Shown: piece after piece, positions 33,580 through 45,719 of the stretch
Numbering within the stretch: the first letter of the stretch is position 1
Layout of the letters: each line of letters opens with the position of its first letter
Assembly (NCBI GenBank): GCA_037043455.1
Contig: JAWPHD010010380.1
Span: 30,245-94,244 of the forward strand
Direction: 5' to 3'
Origin: Cyrtodaria siliqua
Lineage: Eukaryota > Mollusca > Bivalvia > Adapedonta > Hiatellidae
Length of the DNA stretch: 64,000 nt
The notes under the pieces: model-generated
Told to the model about the DNA's origin: nothing
Database searches by the model: none
Seen by the model: only the letters and a program-made list of their open reading frames with translations
Made by a program: the position numbers and the translations under genes

Positions 33580-33800
33580 GTGATAGTATTCATGGTTGTA
33601 ATAAATGTGATGTACATTAGCCATGGCAGTTATAAATGTGGTATACACTGGTAATGGCGATAGTAAATGTGTTGTATACAGTGTTATAAAGCGATCATGG
33701 TGGTAATTTGGTATACATTGATCATGGTAGTAATGAACATGATATTCATATAAAGTCATGGTTATAATTGATGTGGTATACATAAATCATGGTTGTAATA
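33580..33800 (+). repeat. ~30-bp tandem repeat with TCATGGTAGTAAT
   Basis: Units resemble TGATCATGGTAGTAATGAAT then GTGGTATACAT. The same family continues at 33950-33990, 34545-34725 and 34910-34965. Confidence 0.75.
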
Positions 33801-34544
33801 AGGCCATTATGTTTCGATAATTAGTTTTACGAACCCTCCTACGATATTTTCCATAGGGAAGTTGATAGTTTATTTTATTATTTTCCCTTCCACCTACAGC
33901 TATTCTCTGTCTTGAGGATTCTTAAAACAAATAATAAAAAATATGACCTAAATGTGATATACATTGGTCATGGTAGTATGTAAATATTGCAATCCTGTGA
34001 GGGTGAGAGTGAATATTTGTCAACCGTCTAAGGCTATTTATTTTACTATACCGAAAAATATGTTTGAAAAAGATATTTGGTTCTGCTAAATATTCCTTTG
34101 AAAGAAAACTTGAGAAAACATGGTTACTTCTCTCTGTTCAAAATCACTATTCTCAGCACCTAGAAATATTTTTTTTAGCGGATGGTTCTTTGTGTTCTTT
34201 CGGACTTTTTAGCTGTGAACTCACGAGTAAAATTCAAATCATCTTCAGAAAGTTGTGCAAACTGTGTCAGCCATTTTAGTAAATGTTCACTGATTTTCAT
34301 ATGAGTATGTATACATACACTGTTAAGCATAGTACATCCCAATACATAATTATAAACTTGCTTTGACTTCACAGTCATATGACTCGTAATTATACTGGGG
34401 TGACATTACAAAATATACTATCATTCATTGACTCACTCCATGGAAACATTACAAGCGATATGAGATATTACAAAAATGGGAAAATAACAGTCTATGGACA
34501 TTTAACATGGGTGATTGACATGAAGTATATTAATAATAAATATG

Positions 34545-34965
34545 GTATCAGTGGTCATGGAAGTAATAAATGTAGTATGCATAGCACATGGTAGTAATGC
34601 ATGGGCTATTCAGTGGTCACGGTAGTAATGAATGGGGTATTCAGTAGTCATGGTAGTACTAAATGTGATAAACAGTGGTCATGGTAGTAATACTTGCAAT
34701 ATACAGTGGTCATGGTAGTAGAAAATGAGGTAAAGAGTAACCCTGCAATCATCAGTATGTTCTCGGGTACCGGTAGAATTTACTACGTACCGGGCACCAG
34801 TCTACTCGGCCACCGAGAACACAATGAGGTTGACCTGAAAAATAAACTGGAAACCGATTACCGAGGGAGGGTTGCTGGACTAGGTTAAGAGTAGCGATGA
34901 TAGTTATACATGTGATGTACTTTGGGCATGTTAGTAATCAGTGTGGTATGCAGTGGTCATGGTAG
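34545..34965 (+). repeat. ~30-bp tandem repeat, second block
   Basis: CAGTGGTCATGGTAGTAATG repeats about six times, interrupted at 34735-34890 by an unrelated insert containing GGGTACCGGTAG. Confidence 0.75.
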
Positions 34966-35299
34966 TATTCCAATACAAGGGTCCTGGTACTTGTGCGATG
35001 GACTTTGTGAATATCATCAACAAGTAAGTGGACTAAACAAGCAGCTTCAGACATATGCAATGCCAGGTTATAGACAAAGCTATGCGCTATATGCCAGTGC
35101 TAATAAGAATGGTATGGAACATGGTAGTCATTGCCCAGGACAAGACAATCCCCTACACCACCAAACAAAACATCCAATCAATTCATAATTTAGAAGAGCA
35201 AAAGTGGGCTTACATTGAAAGCAGACAAGTACAAGCATAACTAAATAGTAACACCAGCATATGAACTTCTATCCGCCAAATATGGAAATATCCATATTA

Positions 35300-35480
35300 A
35301 ACAAGAGCTGACGCAGGGACAGCATTCTCCACTATTCAAAGTCAATTTTAAACAAGGTCTTTGATACTTCTGTCTCACCAACCATGGTGCCAGGTCATTC
35401 ACAAGCCCAAGTCTTAATTTTGGAGGTTAATAGGTGATTGTGATTGAGGTGAGAGTGTAGGTGTGCAGGGAGCGGGTGGT
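35300..35480 (+). repeat. Bivalve-type ACAAGAGCTG repeat
   Basis: AAACAAGAGCTGACGCAGGG with ACAGCATTCTCCACTATTC; this opening is familiar from dispersed repeats in clams. Followed by a G-rich patch to 35540. Confidence 0.45.
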
Positions 35481-35712
35481 CAGTATAAACATATTGTTTA
35501 TAGTGTTTGGGGAGGTTGAGGGGAGGGGGTTGTGGAGGGGCTGGAAGAGAACAGGATATAGAAATGGTAACTGAAGAGATACCAAAAAGAATTGGAAAAA
35601 TATTTGTCTATCTTGAGTGATGGTGGTGGTGGTGGTTTATGAGTGGGGTTTATGGGGCGAATGACATTTACAGGCTTGCCATTGTTATTGGATGTATGCA
35701 GTAATAAATACT

Positions 35713-36478
35713 GATAAAGGTGATCCTTTGAGAGCAACAAACACAATTAAGAGAATAAAGCAGCAGACTCGGTTGTATTGAGTCTGTTCATGAGAAGTAA
35801 TGAAAGTTGCAACACTTCTCACGCCTCCTAGCACCGGCTTAAGCGGTATTCTACTTCAAAGCCACCCAAATTGGGCTCGTTAGTCCCAAAGGACCAGTAA
35901 AAAATAGCACTACTGATTCGTATCACGGGGAGACTTTTACAACCGCCACACTACACTAAACGAACGCTAGTGCGAATGTTAATAAATACTGATAAAGGTG
36001 ATCCTTAGAGAGCAACAAACACAATTAAGAGAATAAAGCAGCAGACTCGGTTGTATTAAGTCTGTTTATGAGAAGTAATGAAAGAAGCAACACTTCTCAC
36101 GCCCCCTAGCACCGGCTTGAGCGGTATTCTACTTCAAAGCCACCCAAATTGGGCTCGTTAGTCCCAAAGGGCCAGTAAAAAATAACACTACTGATTCGTA
36201 GCACGGGGAGACTTTTTACAGCCGCCACACTGCACTAAACGAACGCTAGTGTGAATGTTAATAAATACTGATAAAGGTGATCTTAGAGAGCAACAAACAC
36301 AATTAAGAGAATAAAGCAGCAGACTCGGTTGTATTGAGTCTGTTCATGAGAAGTAATGAAAGAAGAGAAAACCTCTCACGCCCCCTAGCATCGGCTTAAA
36401 CGGTATTCTACTTCAAAGCCACCCAAATTGGGCTCGTTAGTCCCAAAGGACTAGTAAAAAATAACACTACAGATTCGT
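35713..36478 (+). repeat. Tandem array, three units of 278-279 bp
   Basis: GATAAAGGTGATC starts units at 35713, 35991 and 36270; the last is cut short. Each has AATAAAGCAGCAGACTCGG, CTAGCACCGGCTT and CACGGGGAGACTTT. CAGACTC and GAGTCTG-type arms can pair around a short loop. A diverged single copy is at 13490. Its origin is unknown; an LTR or satellite is possible. Confidence 0.85.
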
Positions 36479-38345
36479 AAGTTTCATTGAAATACATGCA
36501 GCCTCTTAAAAAGCTTTAACTGAAACTCTAAGTTGAAAAAGAAAATATCGTCTGGTTAAAATGAAATAAAAAGTCATCAAACATGTGTCTGTAAGTGATG
36601 ACACTTGTCAAGCTCCTTTGACATAGATATATGGCTAATGGGTATTGAAAAAAATGGACTTGCCAACAAAATAAAATAAAATAAATTCTAAGTCGAAAAT
36701 AGGCTACACATTTTCTAAAATACAATACAGAAAATATTTATACAAAAAACGGGTCAGTGTAACATGTGTCTACTAGCATCCACACTTTACTGAAGTTGTA
36801 TTAATAATTAACAATCACCTATTGAAATCAAAGTACTGAATGTACTGAGAATTCAAGGTTTGATAGGAGAGACTGTACATTCAAAATTTTCATTAATTTG
36901 ACATAGGTCTAGCCAACTTAGCGATCTTGGGAGACCTACACAAATCTTAGAGTGTCGATCTATTCCAATTATATTGTGACCAGTTGTCATTAAACTGTTT
37001 TAAATCTAGACTTTTATATTATGAATTGCTGATGGATAGACAGGGTTGTGTTTCTATGTCATTTTATGCGCCATTCGACAGTGAATATCTGGCCTACTGT
37101 GCAAAGCATTGTGGGAGGCCAGGGAACCAGGATAAGATTGTAGAGTTCAGGCTCTAGTTGTGCAAGAACGTTAACACGTGTCTCTACGTCATGACGTCTT
37201 GATGTCAATGACGTTACAATGTTATTAAAAACCGTTTTTTTTTCACTGATCGCATTTGTTAAGTTGTTTTACTATAACATCAATCCGTGCAGTCAATGCT
37301 GACAGTTTTAACAACATGAGGTCATCCAAAATGGCCACATCACTGACCGTTGTGACGTCATGACGTCATCTAATTTGGAAAGCCCGTGTTTGACAGGGTT
37401 CTGATCAAAATCTATTCAATCATAACAAGTTCAAGCTCCAGATTATCTTATAGAATGTCTGTCTACAAAATGTAAATGGAAATTGCTTTGTTCCTTAATA
37501 GTTGCTCTACCATTTTCACCGGTCTTATATGTATGTTCACAATGTCATCAACGCATTTAATATGTTTATTATTTCCCTTATTTTCTCCTTCCTTGACTAT
37601 TGTGTCAATATAATTGTAATTGTGTATTTTCCAGGCAGGGAATGTGAGCCCATGTCCCCTGTCAAGAATCCTAATAACTAATAATGTCAAAATAATTTTA
37701 ACTGGCATATTTTAGAATTAGGAACATCGAAAGCTTCACTAATTCGAAGTACTTAATAAAATCCTATTTACACAGTTGTATAAGTGTTATAACTTATTTC
37801 TAAGAAAACACATTGACTTAAAAGTTATAAAATATGTTCATGCAATCAGAGCAGACGATTTTGCAGTTTAACCGTATCTTTAATCAAGCTCAAAATACAC
37901 AAAACAATGAGAATATTATATATTTTCACAGGCAGGCCTTAAATTAATATTGACAGGCCTTCAATTAATTATATTGTCAAATATGGCAAAAAGGAACAAG
38001 CCATAACCAGAGCTTAGGGCTATCCTATTTGGTGAGCACAGTGTCATGGCGAATATTTTAGCGGAAACATATTTTCAAATGGACCCCCAGCTCGTTTTGT
38101 TGTGATACAGTGTTTCAAGAATGACTGTGTGTACATAGAGTAAAGTAAAAGAAGTGGGGGGTAGACTAGTACATAAAATACAGGTTACCTCATAGGGCAG
38201 TACATAAAATACAGGTTACCGTTATATGACAGTTCATAAGGGGACAAACAAAACAAACAACAACGTCAGATAAATCAGACTAGGGGTAAAAGGTGGTGAG
38301 TGATCGGTCCCATATGTAAACAAAACATGCTGCTGAACAAATGAT
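36479..38345. other. Non-coding sequence with dispersed repeats
   Basis: 36520-36800 resembles 47330-47640 (ACATGTGTCTACTAG, TGGACTTGCCAACAA). 37071-37135 matches 46627-46692 (GCATTGTGGGAGGCCAGGGA). Clustered TGACGTCA motifs at 37185-37215 and 37347-37366. No gene seen. Confidence 0.55.
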
Positions 38346-38349
38346 ATCT

Positions 38350-38474
38350 TTAAAGGGACACATGGCAATCTTGTAGTCTTTATCAATTCACGCATTAAAA
38401 TTAGCGGCCCAAAATTAGCCTTTTGATTTACTAATGATCCAGTATCAGTTAGACGTTAAATCTGCTTGCATATA
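38350..38474. mobile_element. Terminal segment of a TTAAAGGGACACA-type MITE
   Basis: TTTAAAGGGACACATGGCAA is the inverted form of TGCTGTGTGTCCCTTTAA at 41876-41893. The Penelope-like element lies between, so it may have inserted into such an element. Confidence 0.45.
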
Positions 38475-41400
38475 TGTATTTAAATACAATTGTGAGTTGT
38501 TACTTTACTTCGTTATTCTACCATAGAATTAATCTTCATTCGGCATCTACCGTTCATATTCCTGGCACTAATTCTATATTCAGAAATACTGTTTCTATTA
38601 AATTAACACCACTTAAAACTTCTGTACTTAATCGATATAAAGTTAGACCACCAGTTAACGTTAATAAGTTAAACAGTAGACGTACGTTCTATCCCTCTAT
38701 CCTTAAGTGCAACTCGAAAAGGTGTAGTGCATGTGAATACTTGTCGCAAAAGTCCACTATTAAGTCCACTACCAATGGTAGAGAGTTTAGTGTCAGTATA
38801 CCTTCAGACATTAACTGATCGTCAAGTAATATCGTTTATGTTTTGACCTAAAATCATCCTAAATGTGGTATACAACATGTAGGCCAAACTGGTCGATCCA
38901 TGAAAGTTCTTTTTCGTGAACATTTATATAAAATGCGTAAGTCGAAAAGATTTTAAAACTTTCTTTATACACACTTTGGGGATTCGGGGCATTCCATAGA
39001 TGATGTTAGCATTCAGCCCGTGGAATATATTGAATTTGATAATACTGCTACCAAAGGTTACAAGATACAAGCTAGATATATTGCTGAACTCAAATGGATA
39101 AAGCATTTACAAACTCCTTATCCATTGGGGTTAAACGATAACATTTATCAAGAAGGAAACATTTCCAATACCCCAGATATAGATCCTTTAAGTATATTGT
39201 CTATTCATAAACGTAAACGACGGTCACATGGTCTCCGGAAGAACCATAATCTTAAACGTAAATTTAAGAAAGTCTTTACTGTTGCAGACCTTTATTATAT
39301 TTATAAAAAAATCGGGTAGACACGCCCTCCTTAGCAAAGTAGTCAGTCTGTCATTTTCTTGCTTACAGAAACTTTACGAAGAAGCGGGTGCCATTTATGT
39401 CCGTACTAATCCTTTATATGAGGTTGCATCTATTATTCAAAGTTACACGCAACATATTTTGCGTCCACATATAGATGCTCCATCTGACCATCAATGGCAT
39501 TTTTTGAAGATAATTTATGTTGATAAAGGTATCGATTTCATTAATTTAGCCGGTATTTTTAATAATATGCGGGTGACTGACAAAATTCCAAAGTATTTCA
39601 AGAATATTGAGACTCCTGTTATATGTTACAATATAAGAAATCTACTAGAAATCTTATTTTCAATTATAATAGAATCGTTTCTGATCTTGAGATCGAGACA
39701 TCTATTCCTACTGATTGAGAATGTCAAAATTCTAAATTTACTGGAAATCTTGATGTAATTGAGGATAAGAGGATTCGGCATTTAATTGCCAAAGGGCCTA
39801 AGTATCGCCTTCCACCTGATATTGATTTTAATGCCTGTCGCAATGAAATTGCGGGTTCTTTAACGGATTTCTGTACAAAGTGGTGTAAGCGAGAAAAAGC
39901 AGATAAACATGCACTTACTGCTTGGATGAATACTTTTTCAGAAATTGTTGAATTACGTATTTTATTTTACGAATAAAATCCATCCCTGCTTCCACGGCCT
40001 TCAACTTACAATTTACGACACCTTAAAAAGGGTATTCAGAATTTACATACTAAATTTGCTCTAGTTCCGGCAGACAAAGCTTCCAACAATACAATTATTG
40101 TCTGACGACTACATTATATCAATACTTTGAATGCTGAGCTAGCGAGCACTTCTGCTTATCTAACTACACCTCTGCTGCAGACGGACATTGTTTCCCAGCA
40201 TGTGACCTTTATGGAGACTATAAAAGTTTCTGTAATTAGTAAGCAGACGAAGCTCCCTACAATGTACTGGATACACAAACTTCACAAAATTCCTTACAAA
40301 GCACGTTTAATCGCTAATTCTAGTTCATGTGCCACGACCAATATATGAAAATTATTGACTTCCTGACTTTCCGCGATTAAAGAACATATTGTAAAATATT
40401 GCGGAAAGGCCTTCGAGAACTCAGGAATCAATCTGTTTTGGTCTATCAAAAACTCTGGAGAAGTTCTCTTAGCACCTACGACTTTTCTACACTGTATACT
40501 ACACTACCACATAATCTTATGAAAGAAAAATTGCTTCAACTTATTCAGAAGATATTTGCTAGAGAAGGTACAACTTTTCTAGCTTGTAATAATGTCAGGG
40601 CTTTACTTACTAACGCCCCCATTGATAAGTATAATATGTGGACTTGTACTGATGTTGTAGAGCCTTATCTTTTCTTCTGGATAACATCTTTATAAGATAC
40701 GGTAAAACTATTTACCGCCAGGTTGTTGGTATTCCTATGGGTACTAACTGTGCGCCACTTGTTTTTGTACTGCTATGAAAGAGATTTAATGTTGAGTTTG
40801 TCACCTGCTGGCCAGGGTGAAATTATTGATGCCTTTAATAATACTTTTCGGTATCTTGATGACATACTCAATATTGATAATCCGTTCTTTGCTCATATGG
40901 TTACTAACATTTATCCACCAGAGCTCACGTTGAATAAAGCCAACAGTTCGGATACAGTAGCAGCATTTCTCGATCTTCATCTCTCGATTTCAAATGATTG
41001 TATTCATACTAAAATCTATGATAAGAGAGATGATTTCAATTTTAACATCGTTAATTATCCACACCTGGATGGAGATGTACCTCGTGTTACCTCATATGGT
41101 GTATATATAGCCCAGTTCATTCGATTTGCTAGAGCGTGTTATGATGTTATAGACTTCAATGATCGAAATCAAGTTATTACAAGTAAACTTCTTCAGCAGG
41201 GTTTTCGTTATCACAAACTACGTAGATCTTTCTCTAAATTCTACCGCCGCAACGAGGGCCTGCTGGAAAAGTACAACACCAACCTTAAAACACTTCTGCG
41301 ACTAGGCATATCACAACCCTCATTTTATAGGGATGTGGTCTATAAACTTCGAAAGTTAAAGGGGTCTGACGGGTTTCCTGACCGCTTTACAAATTTAATC

Positions 41401-41650
41401 AGAAAGTTCGTCAGAAAAGGATATAACCCTTTGGATTTACAGCGCACTGCATGTTTAGTGATTGACCCCTCTACAGTCTGTCATTACGCTTCACTTAATA
41501 GCGAGGATTGTGCTCATATAAAATCGATTCAAGCTAACCAGTAGGCCTTATTGCCTACTGACCATTCCAAGTCGGTAACCCTGTCTTCACTACACTTTGT
41601 GTTGTTTTTTCTCTCTTTCATTGTAGTTTAAAGTCCTTGTTTGCAGTACA
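38474..41650 (+). mobile_element. Naiad-type Penelope-like retroelement, decayed, with in-frame TGA codons
   Basis: An N-terminal Zn-binding stretch CNSKRCSAC (38731-38757) is followed by a GIY-YIG endonuclease (NIVYVLT, HVGQTGRS, W..L.TPYPLGLND; 38820-39140), then a linker and reverse transcriptase (PTMYWIHKLHKIPYKARLIA, TYDFSTLYTTLPH, GIPMGTNCAP, FRYLDDILN; 40240-41544). Endonuclease before RT is the permuted order of the Naiad clade. In the main frame there are five TGA (38816, 39716, 40103, 40346, 40364), three TAA (38849, 38954, 39974) and no TAG. Frame changes occur near 39310, 39630, 40470, 40662 and 40770. Several TGAs stand where I recall cysteine in relatives. The 5' end is probably truncated. 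Confidence 0.85.
40723..41544 (+). CDS. Reverse transcriptase C-terminal part of the Naiad-type element
   Basis: The longest open frame in the window (273 codons). It holds the motif C box YLDD at 40852-40863, followed by LNKANSSDTVAAFLDLHLSI and a long thumb region rich in Arg and Lys, ending QANQ then TAG. The first ~15 codons are in the wrong frame for RT: the GIPMGTNCAP motif just upstream is read in another frame. So this is a piece of a broken element, not a host gene. Confidence 0.8.
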   Translation: MLVFLWVLTVRHLFLYCYERDLMLSLSPAGQGEIIDAFNNTFRYLDDILNIDNPFFAHMVTNIYPPELTLNKANSSDTVAAFLDLHLSISNDCIHTKIYDKRDDFNFNIVNYPHLDGDVPRVTSYGVYIAQFIRFARACYDVIDFNDRNQVITSKLLQQGFRYHKLRRSFSKFYRRNEGLLEKYNTNLKTLLRLGISQPSFYRDVVYKLRKLKGSDGFPDRFTNLIRKFVRKGYNPLDLQRTACLVIDPSTVCHYASLNSEDCAHIKSIQANQ

Positions 41651-41814
41651 GTGCGGACCTACGATGCCATTGCGTTCGGACGCTGTGGTTTCTATAGGAC
41701 CCTATATATCATTTTAAATATATCATTGGTGAAATGTAATCGACAGTTTATAGTTATATATGCAAACATAATTCGCTTCATACTATTCTTATAATTAAAT
41801 ATTAATGATTGAAC

Positions 41815-42430
41815 AAATGCAAGTTATGTAGAAAAAGTAACGGGATGCCGCGAGTTTTTAAAAAAAATCAAACATTGCTGTGTGTCCCTTTAATGGTAAG
41901 TCTCATTGTTACAGAAGCTAACATTTGAAATTAAAATGGATTTTCCTATTAATGCATTTGTACTTCAAAATGATGTTTTGAAGAATGTATTGGCGGAGAA
42001 CCCAACCGCGTAAATCCATTTTTACAGAAATGAAGACTTTTGTTCACTAGCCCGTATTATTATATAATCATTTGGACTATTACAATTTTCATAATTAATC
42101 CGACTATATAAAAAAATTATATTTTTACTTGCCCGAATTAATATTTACTAGTTTTTCACCTTCGGTCTAGTGCTAATTGCAAACACTGTAAACCCAGACT
42201 TTCTGTGTAAACTCTGATGATCTGGTTTATATATTGAATTTTGTTTCCAGGACAACAGACAAACATTTTTTTATTTTAATATGTTTAGGTTTCTGGGTTC
42301 AAAATTGACCGACAAAGAAAAGCAATTTTTGCAGCCATTTGTATTTATTTAATTGCTTATAAAAATAATCTTTGTTCTTTTTACGAAAATATATAAGAAC
42401 ATATAACTATTTATTATATACTTTCCAGTG
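41815..42430. other. AT-rich sequence after the retroelement
   Basis: Begins with the TGCTGTGTGTCCCTTTAA repeat end (41815-41893, also seen at 23975-24070). The rest is AT-rich with no gene. Confidence 0.5.
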
Positions 42431-42623
42431 AAATGGTGGATTTTATGATTAAAATAAAGCTTTATATTTTTCATATATTTTCACTCAAAATGACGTCATG
42501 CAACTGTTGACATTGTTTACATTGTTGACGTCATTGAGGTCATTGTTTTAGTGCATTATATTTTTCTGCATAAATTTCCAGGTTGTGAGTATATAATAAA
42601 TTGAATATTTGTTGGTTTGTCGT

Positions 42624-42738
42624 GTATATAGGATTTATTTTCATCTCGAAGTGAGAAAATTGAAATATTTTAACTCGTGCTAAAGCACTCGTGAAAATAT
42701 AGTTTTTTTCACTTCTCGATGAAAATAAATCCTATATT
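42624..42738. repeat. 115-bp hairpin
   Basis: TATAGGATTTATTTTCATCT with CGAAGTGAG pairs with CACTTCTCGATGAAAATAAA and TCCTATA. The loop side contains ACTCGTGCTAAAGCACTCGT. Confidence 0.85.
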
Positions 42739-42816
42739 CACTCAAAACAAACATATATCCTCTATATGTTGCTAATGTCAGGTACATGTGTACCCAAATA
42801 TCAGTTGATGAACTGA

Positions 42817-42905
42817 ATGTTGTTGAATGTCTCATCAACACCAATGTTATGAGGAGCTGCCCCAGAGAGACAGGAAGGATACGTTGGAATCTTGGAACCT
42901 GCATA
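42817..42905 (-). mobile_element. SINE family B, 3' fragment
   Basis: TGTCTCATCAACACC, GCTGCCCCAGAGAGACAGG and AAGGATAC match 52436-52500. Confidence 0.7.
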
Positions 42906-43205
42906 CAAGTCTACTTGGTTTAAACAATATGTATTCAAGAAATGTGATGAACAATATGTCGAATATACATGTGCAGGATTTGAAAACAAGCTTTCGATAA
43001 AAACTTATGTAAATTAATGTCCTGTAAATTCATGTCCTCAAATCTATTTGTTAATAGGAGTAACAATTACATGCAGCTTTATACACGCTTAAAGCTACAT
43101 GACAGCAACATGTTTTTACTCAAAGTTTATTTGGTGTTTAACATAATTTTTCAACACACTTTAAGCTATAAATGACACTCTGTTTTTAGTGGTTGAGGCT
43201 ACCAC

Positions 43206-43265
43206 CCAGGGCTTTTTTCCTGAAATTGGGAAGACTCCCTAGCCTGGCTATTTTGTGGGGAAAAA
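43206..43265. mobile_element. Fragment of the CAGGGCTTTTTT MITE
   Basis: CAGGGCTTTTTTCCTGAAAT with TTGGGAAGA matches the left end of 28295-28624. Confidence 0.6.
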
Positions 43266-43269
43266 GCGT

Positions 43270-43435
43270 ATTCATGGGTAGAACCAGTATTTTATATATG
43301 GTACCTCTGTCATAGGTAAGAATCGATACTTCTTCACTTACAAGTCAAACTCCCATTAGGATTCTAACCCACAGCGGTGAGATCAAACTCAGCATCTTTA
43401 GTATTCTTTATCTTCTCGACTACGAGTGCACTTAG
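43270..43435 (-). mobile_element. SINE family A, diverged copy
   Basis: ATGGGTAGAACCAGTA, GTAAGAATCGATACTTC, TTACAAGTCAAACTCCCA; the B box is degraded (GGATTCTAACCCA). Confidence 0.7.
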
Positions 43436-43439
43436 CAAA

Positions 43440-44240
43440 AGAAATTCTGACATTGAGAATGACCCTGACCTACTTTAACACTTTTATTTATGTGATTGGC
43501 AGAGATTTACTCGTTTTCTCCCTCCACACCTTCCCGAAGACCAAAGAAACTACAATTTACAAATTCTTCTATTGAACAAATTTGTAGACAACACCATCAT
43601 ATATTGCATTTTTGAGAGAAAAAATAATTGATCGACATAACTTAAATTAAATTAAACAAATTTGAGCCTAAATTTTAAAATTCGTCAGATTTGTTTATCG
43701 ACTTCATTAATTGATAGGTATGGTTGGATACAGTTATAACATATTCAGTCACCATGGCGAGCTGACGGGTGGAATTGTCCTGCCCTGGATCATTACATTA
43801 CAACTGGTATAGCATGGTGAAACCAGCGTCTTTAATCTAATGTACTGTATGAGATGGCAAAGATGATTTGTCACTAAAGAATAACAGACTCCTCAAGAAG
43901 AGAAAGTGTCTTTATCTTATGTATATATTTAAGTGGTTGTCTATGACTGATATGTACAATTTTCTGTCAGGCATTTACATCCAGCATTGGATAATTACAC
44001 AAACATCATTTAACTACTAATATACCATCTGGACAGCTGTGAAAATGGATTTAGATAAAGAGCAAAGATGATGTGACCATGTCAACTATAAAGAGCTGTA
44101 TCACAGTGATGTCTCCCTGAAAAAAGAAGGGTATATCCTTTGCACATTTAAACAATTGTTTCTGACCGATAGTATGCTGTCATGCATTTACAATCAGCTT
44201 TGGATGGCAGTTCAAGTCTGTAAGCAGTAGAGTCGTTTCA
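43440..44240. other. No gene seen
   Basis: AT-rich, without recognisable exon, RNA gene or repeat ends. Confidence 0.4.
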
Positions 44241-44248
44241 TTGTAAAT

Positions 44249-44528
44249 TTAAAGAGACATATGGCAATTTTGATGTTTTTATTAAAACTCCTGGCATCTC
44301 ATGTTTGTTCAGTCATTTTTATTAATTACAAGAATAGTATAAATCAAATATTTGTTTGTATATTTCTAACTATTTGTTATATTGCACCGATATTATATTT
44401 AAATCTAAGTCGAATAACAGGAACTTAAAACTCAAAATTTTATATCATTATGATGCTGGATAAATAAATTGAGATGCTAATTTCAAAATTTGATAAACGC
44501 TTCAAGACTGTCGTGTGTCCCTTATAAT
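44249..44528. mobile_element. 280-bp MITE of the TTAAAGGGACACA type
   Basis: Left TTAAAGAGACATATGGCAAT, right CGTGTGTCCCTTATAA, inverted with respect to each other; AT-rich middle. Confidence 0.6.
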
Positions 44529-44529
44529 G

Positions 44530-45270
44530 ACATTGAAGTGTATGCCAGTATGAAACTTGTTATCTTACGTTTATTTAGATGATGATTATTTAGATAATTC
44601 TAATTCAAGATAAGAATGGGTCACTTGGGGTGAAATTCAAAAAGGTATATGTTATCATTATGTATGGTGTATAAATTCAATATTCCACTAAATCTTTTAG
44701 CAAAATAGAAAACAAACATGGATACATTGTTGAATACATGTTGGTGTCAATCTTTGTGATTTAAATTCGTTAGATAAAGTTGCAGCATGTAAATTCAGAA
44801 TCACTCTGTAGAGCATTAGGATCAGTTCTTGTTTAAGCCAAGTGCAATTAAAAGTATTTATCTTGATCTTAGAAGGCTTAAACACAATTTTAATGTATTT
44901 GTAGGTTAGATTTTAGTTACTAGTAATTACTTACAATTGTCAAAAAAGTCTGTTCTGTCTTCAGCTGATAAGGAAATCCATGAGCAGATGTAAGTGATGA
45001 AACATATAGTAGAAATAGCATGCTTATCCCAAATCACTATCCAATACACAGTTGCGAGATGGATAGTTTCATGTGACAGCAAGGTCACACTTTCTTTATG
45101 GTCTGGCACCAATGCTGGCTGTTGTTATCACCTAATGAGTATCTGTCTTGGTTTCTTGCTATACTAGGGTATTCAGATGCTAAACATATAAAATGTATTG
45201 CAAGTATAGGTACATGTACATTATCACTGTGTAGATAGTATTCTGAAGAAAGAAAAAACTCCCACCTGCT
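44530..45270. other. No gene seen
   Basis: AT-rich; no splice-flanked open frame or repeat recognised. Confidence 0.4.
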
Positions 45271-45276
45271 ACTGTC

Positions 45277-45622
45277 GGGCGCGTAGCCAGGCATATGCCC
45301 GTTAAAATAATAAAATAAATGGTCCAAATATGCAATAAAATCCGAAGTGGGGTAGGAGGTTCGGGGTAAAATATTTCAAGCACCGTCGTTGCGCCCTTAT
45401 TTTCCCGATTTTAATTTGTTATAAAAAAATATAAATACATGTATACCATTTGAATTGACTTTACATCTGCGCTTTCTTCTGCTTGAATTATACATACATT
45501 TAATCTAAGCTAAAAATCCTGAAATCTAACGTACGATCGTGAAGAGCCTCCCTGACCAAGGGACGTTTGCTACTTGGAACCACATTGGGCGTACATTTCG
45601 AATTCACCCAGCTACGCTCCTG
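45277..45622. mobile_element. MITE-like element with GCGTAGCC ends
   Basis: GGGCGCGTAGCCAGGCAT on the left and, reverse complemented, AGGAGCGTAGCTGGGTGAA on the right. Target duplication not resolved. Confidence 0.5.
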
Positions 45623-45719
45623 ACTGTTAAGATACAGAGGCATACTGTAATATTGAATAAACCATATTAAACGCTGTAACATGAACGGACAGCAACAACA
45701 TCATTCATTTAAAAATATA

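Noticed and set aside
34694..34888. 64-codon frame containing SGTGRIYYVPGTSLLGHREH
   Set aside because: Looks mildly protein-like but has no recognised family, no splice context, and sits inside a 30-bp repeat block.
41545..41800. SECIS element for the TGA-containing retroelement
   Set aside because: I could not find a convincing ATGA..AA..GA core by eye; a structure search is needed before claiming one.
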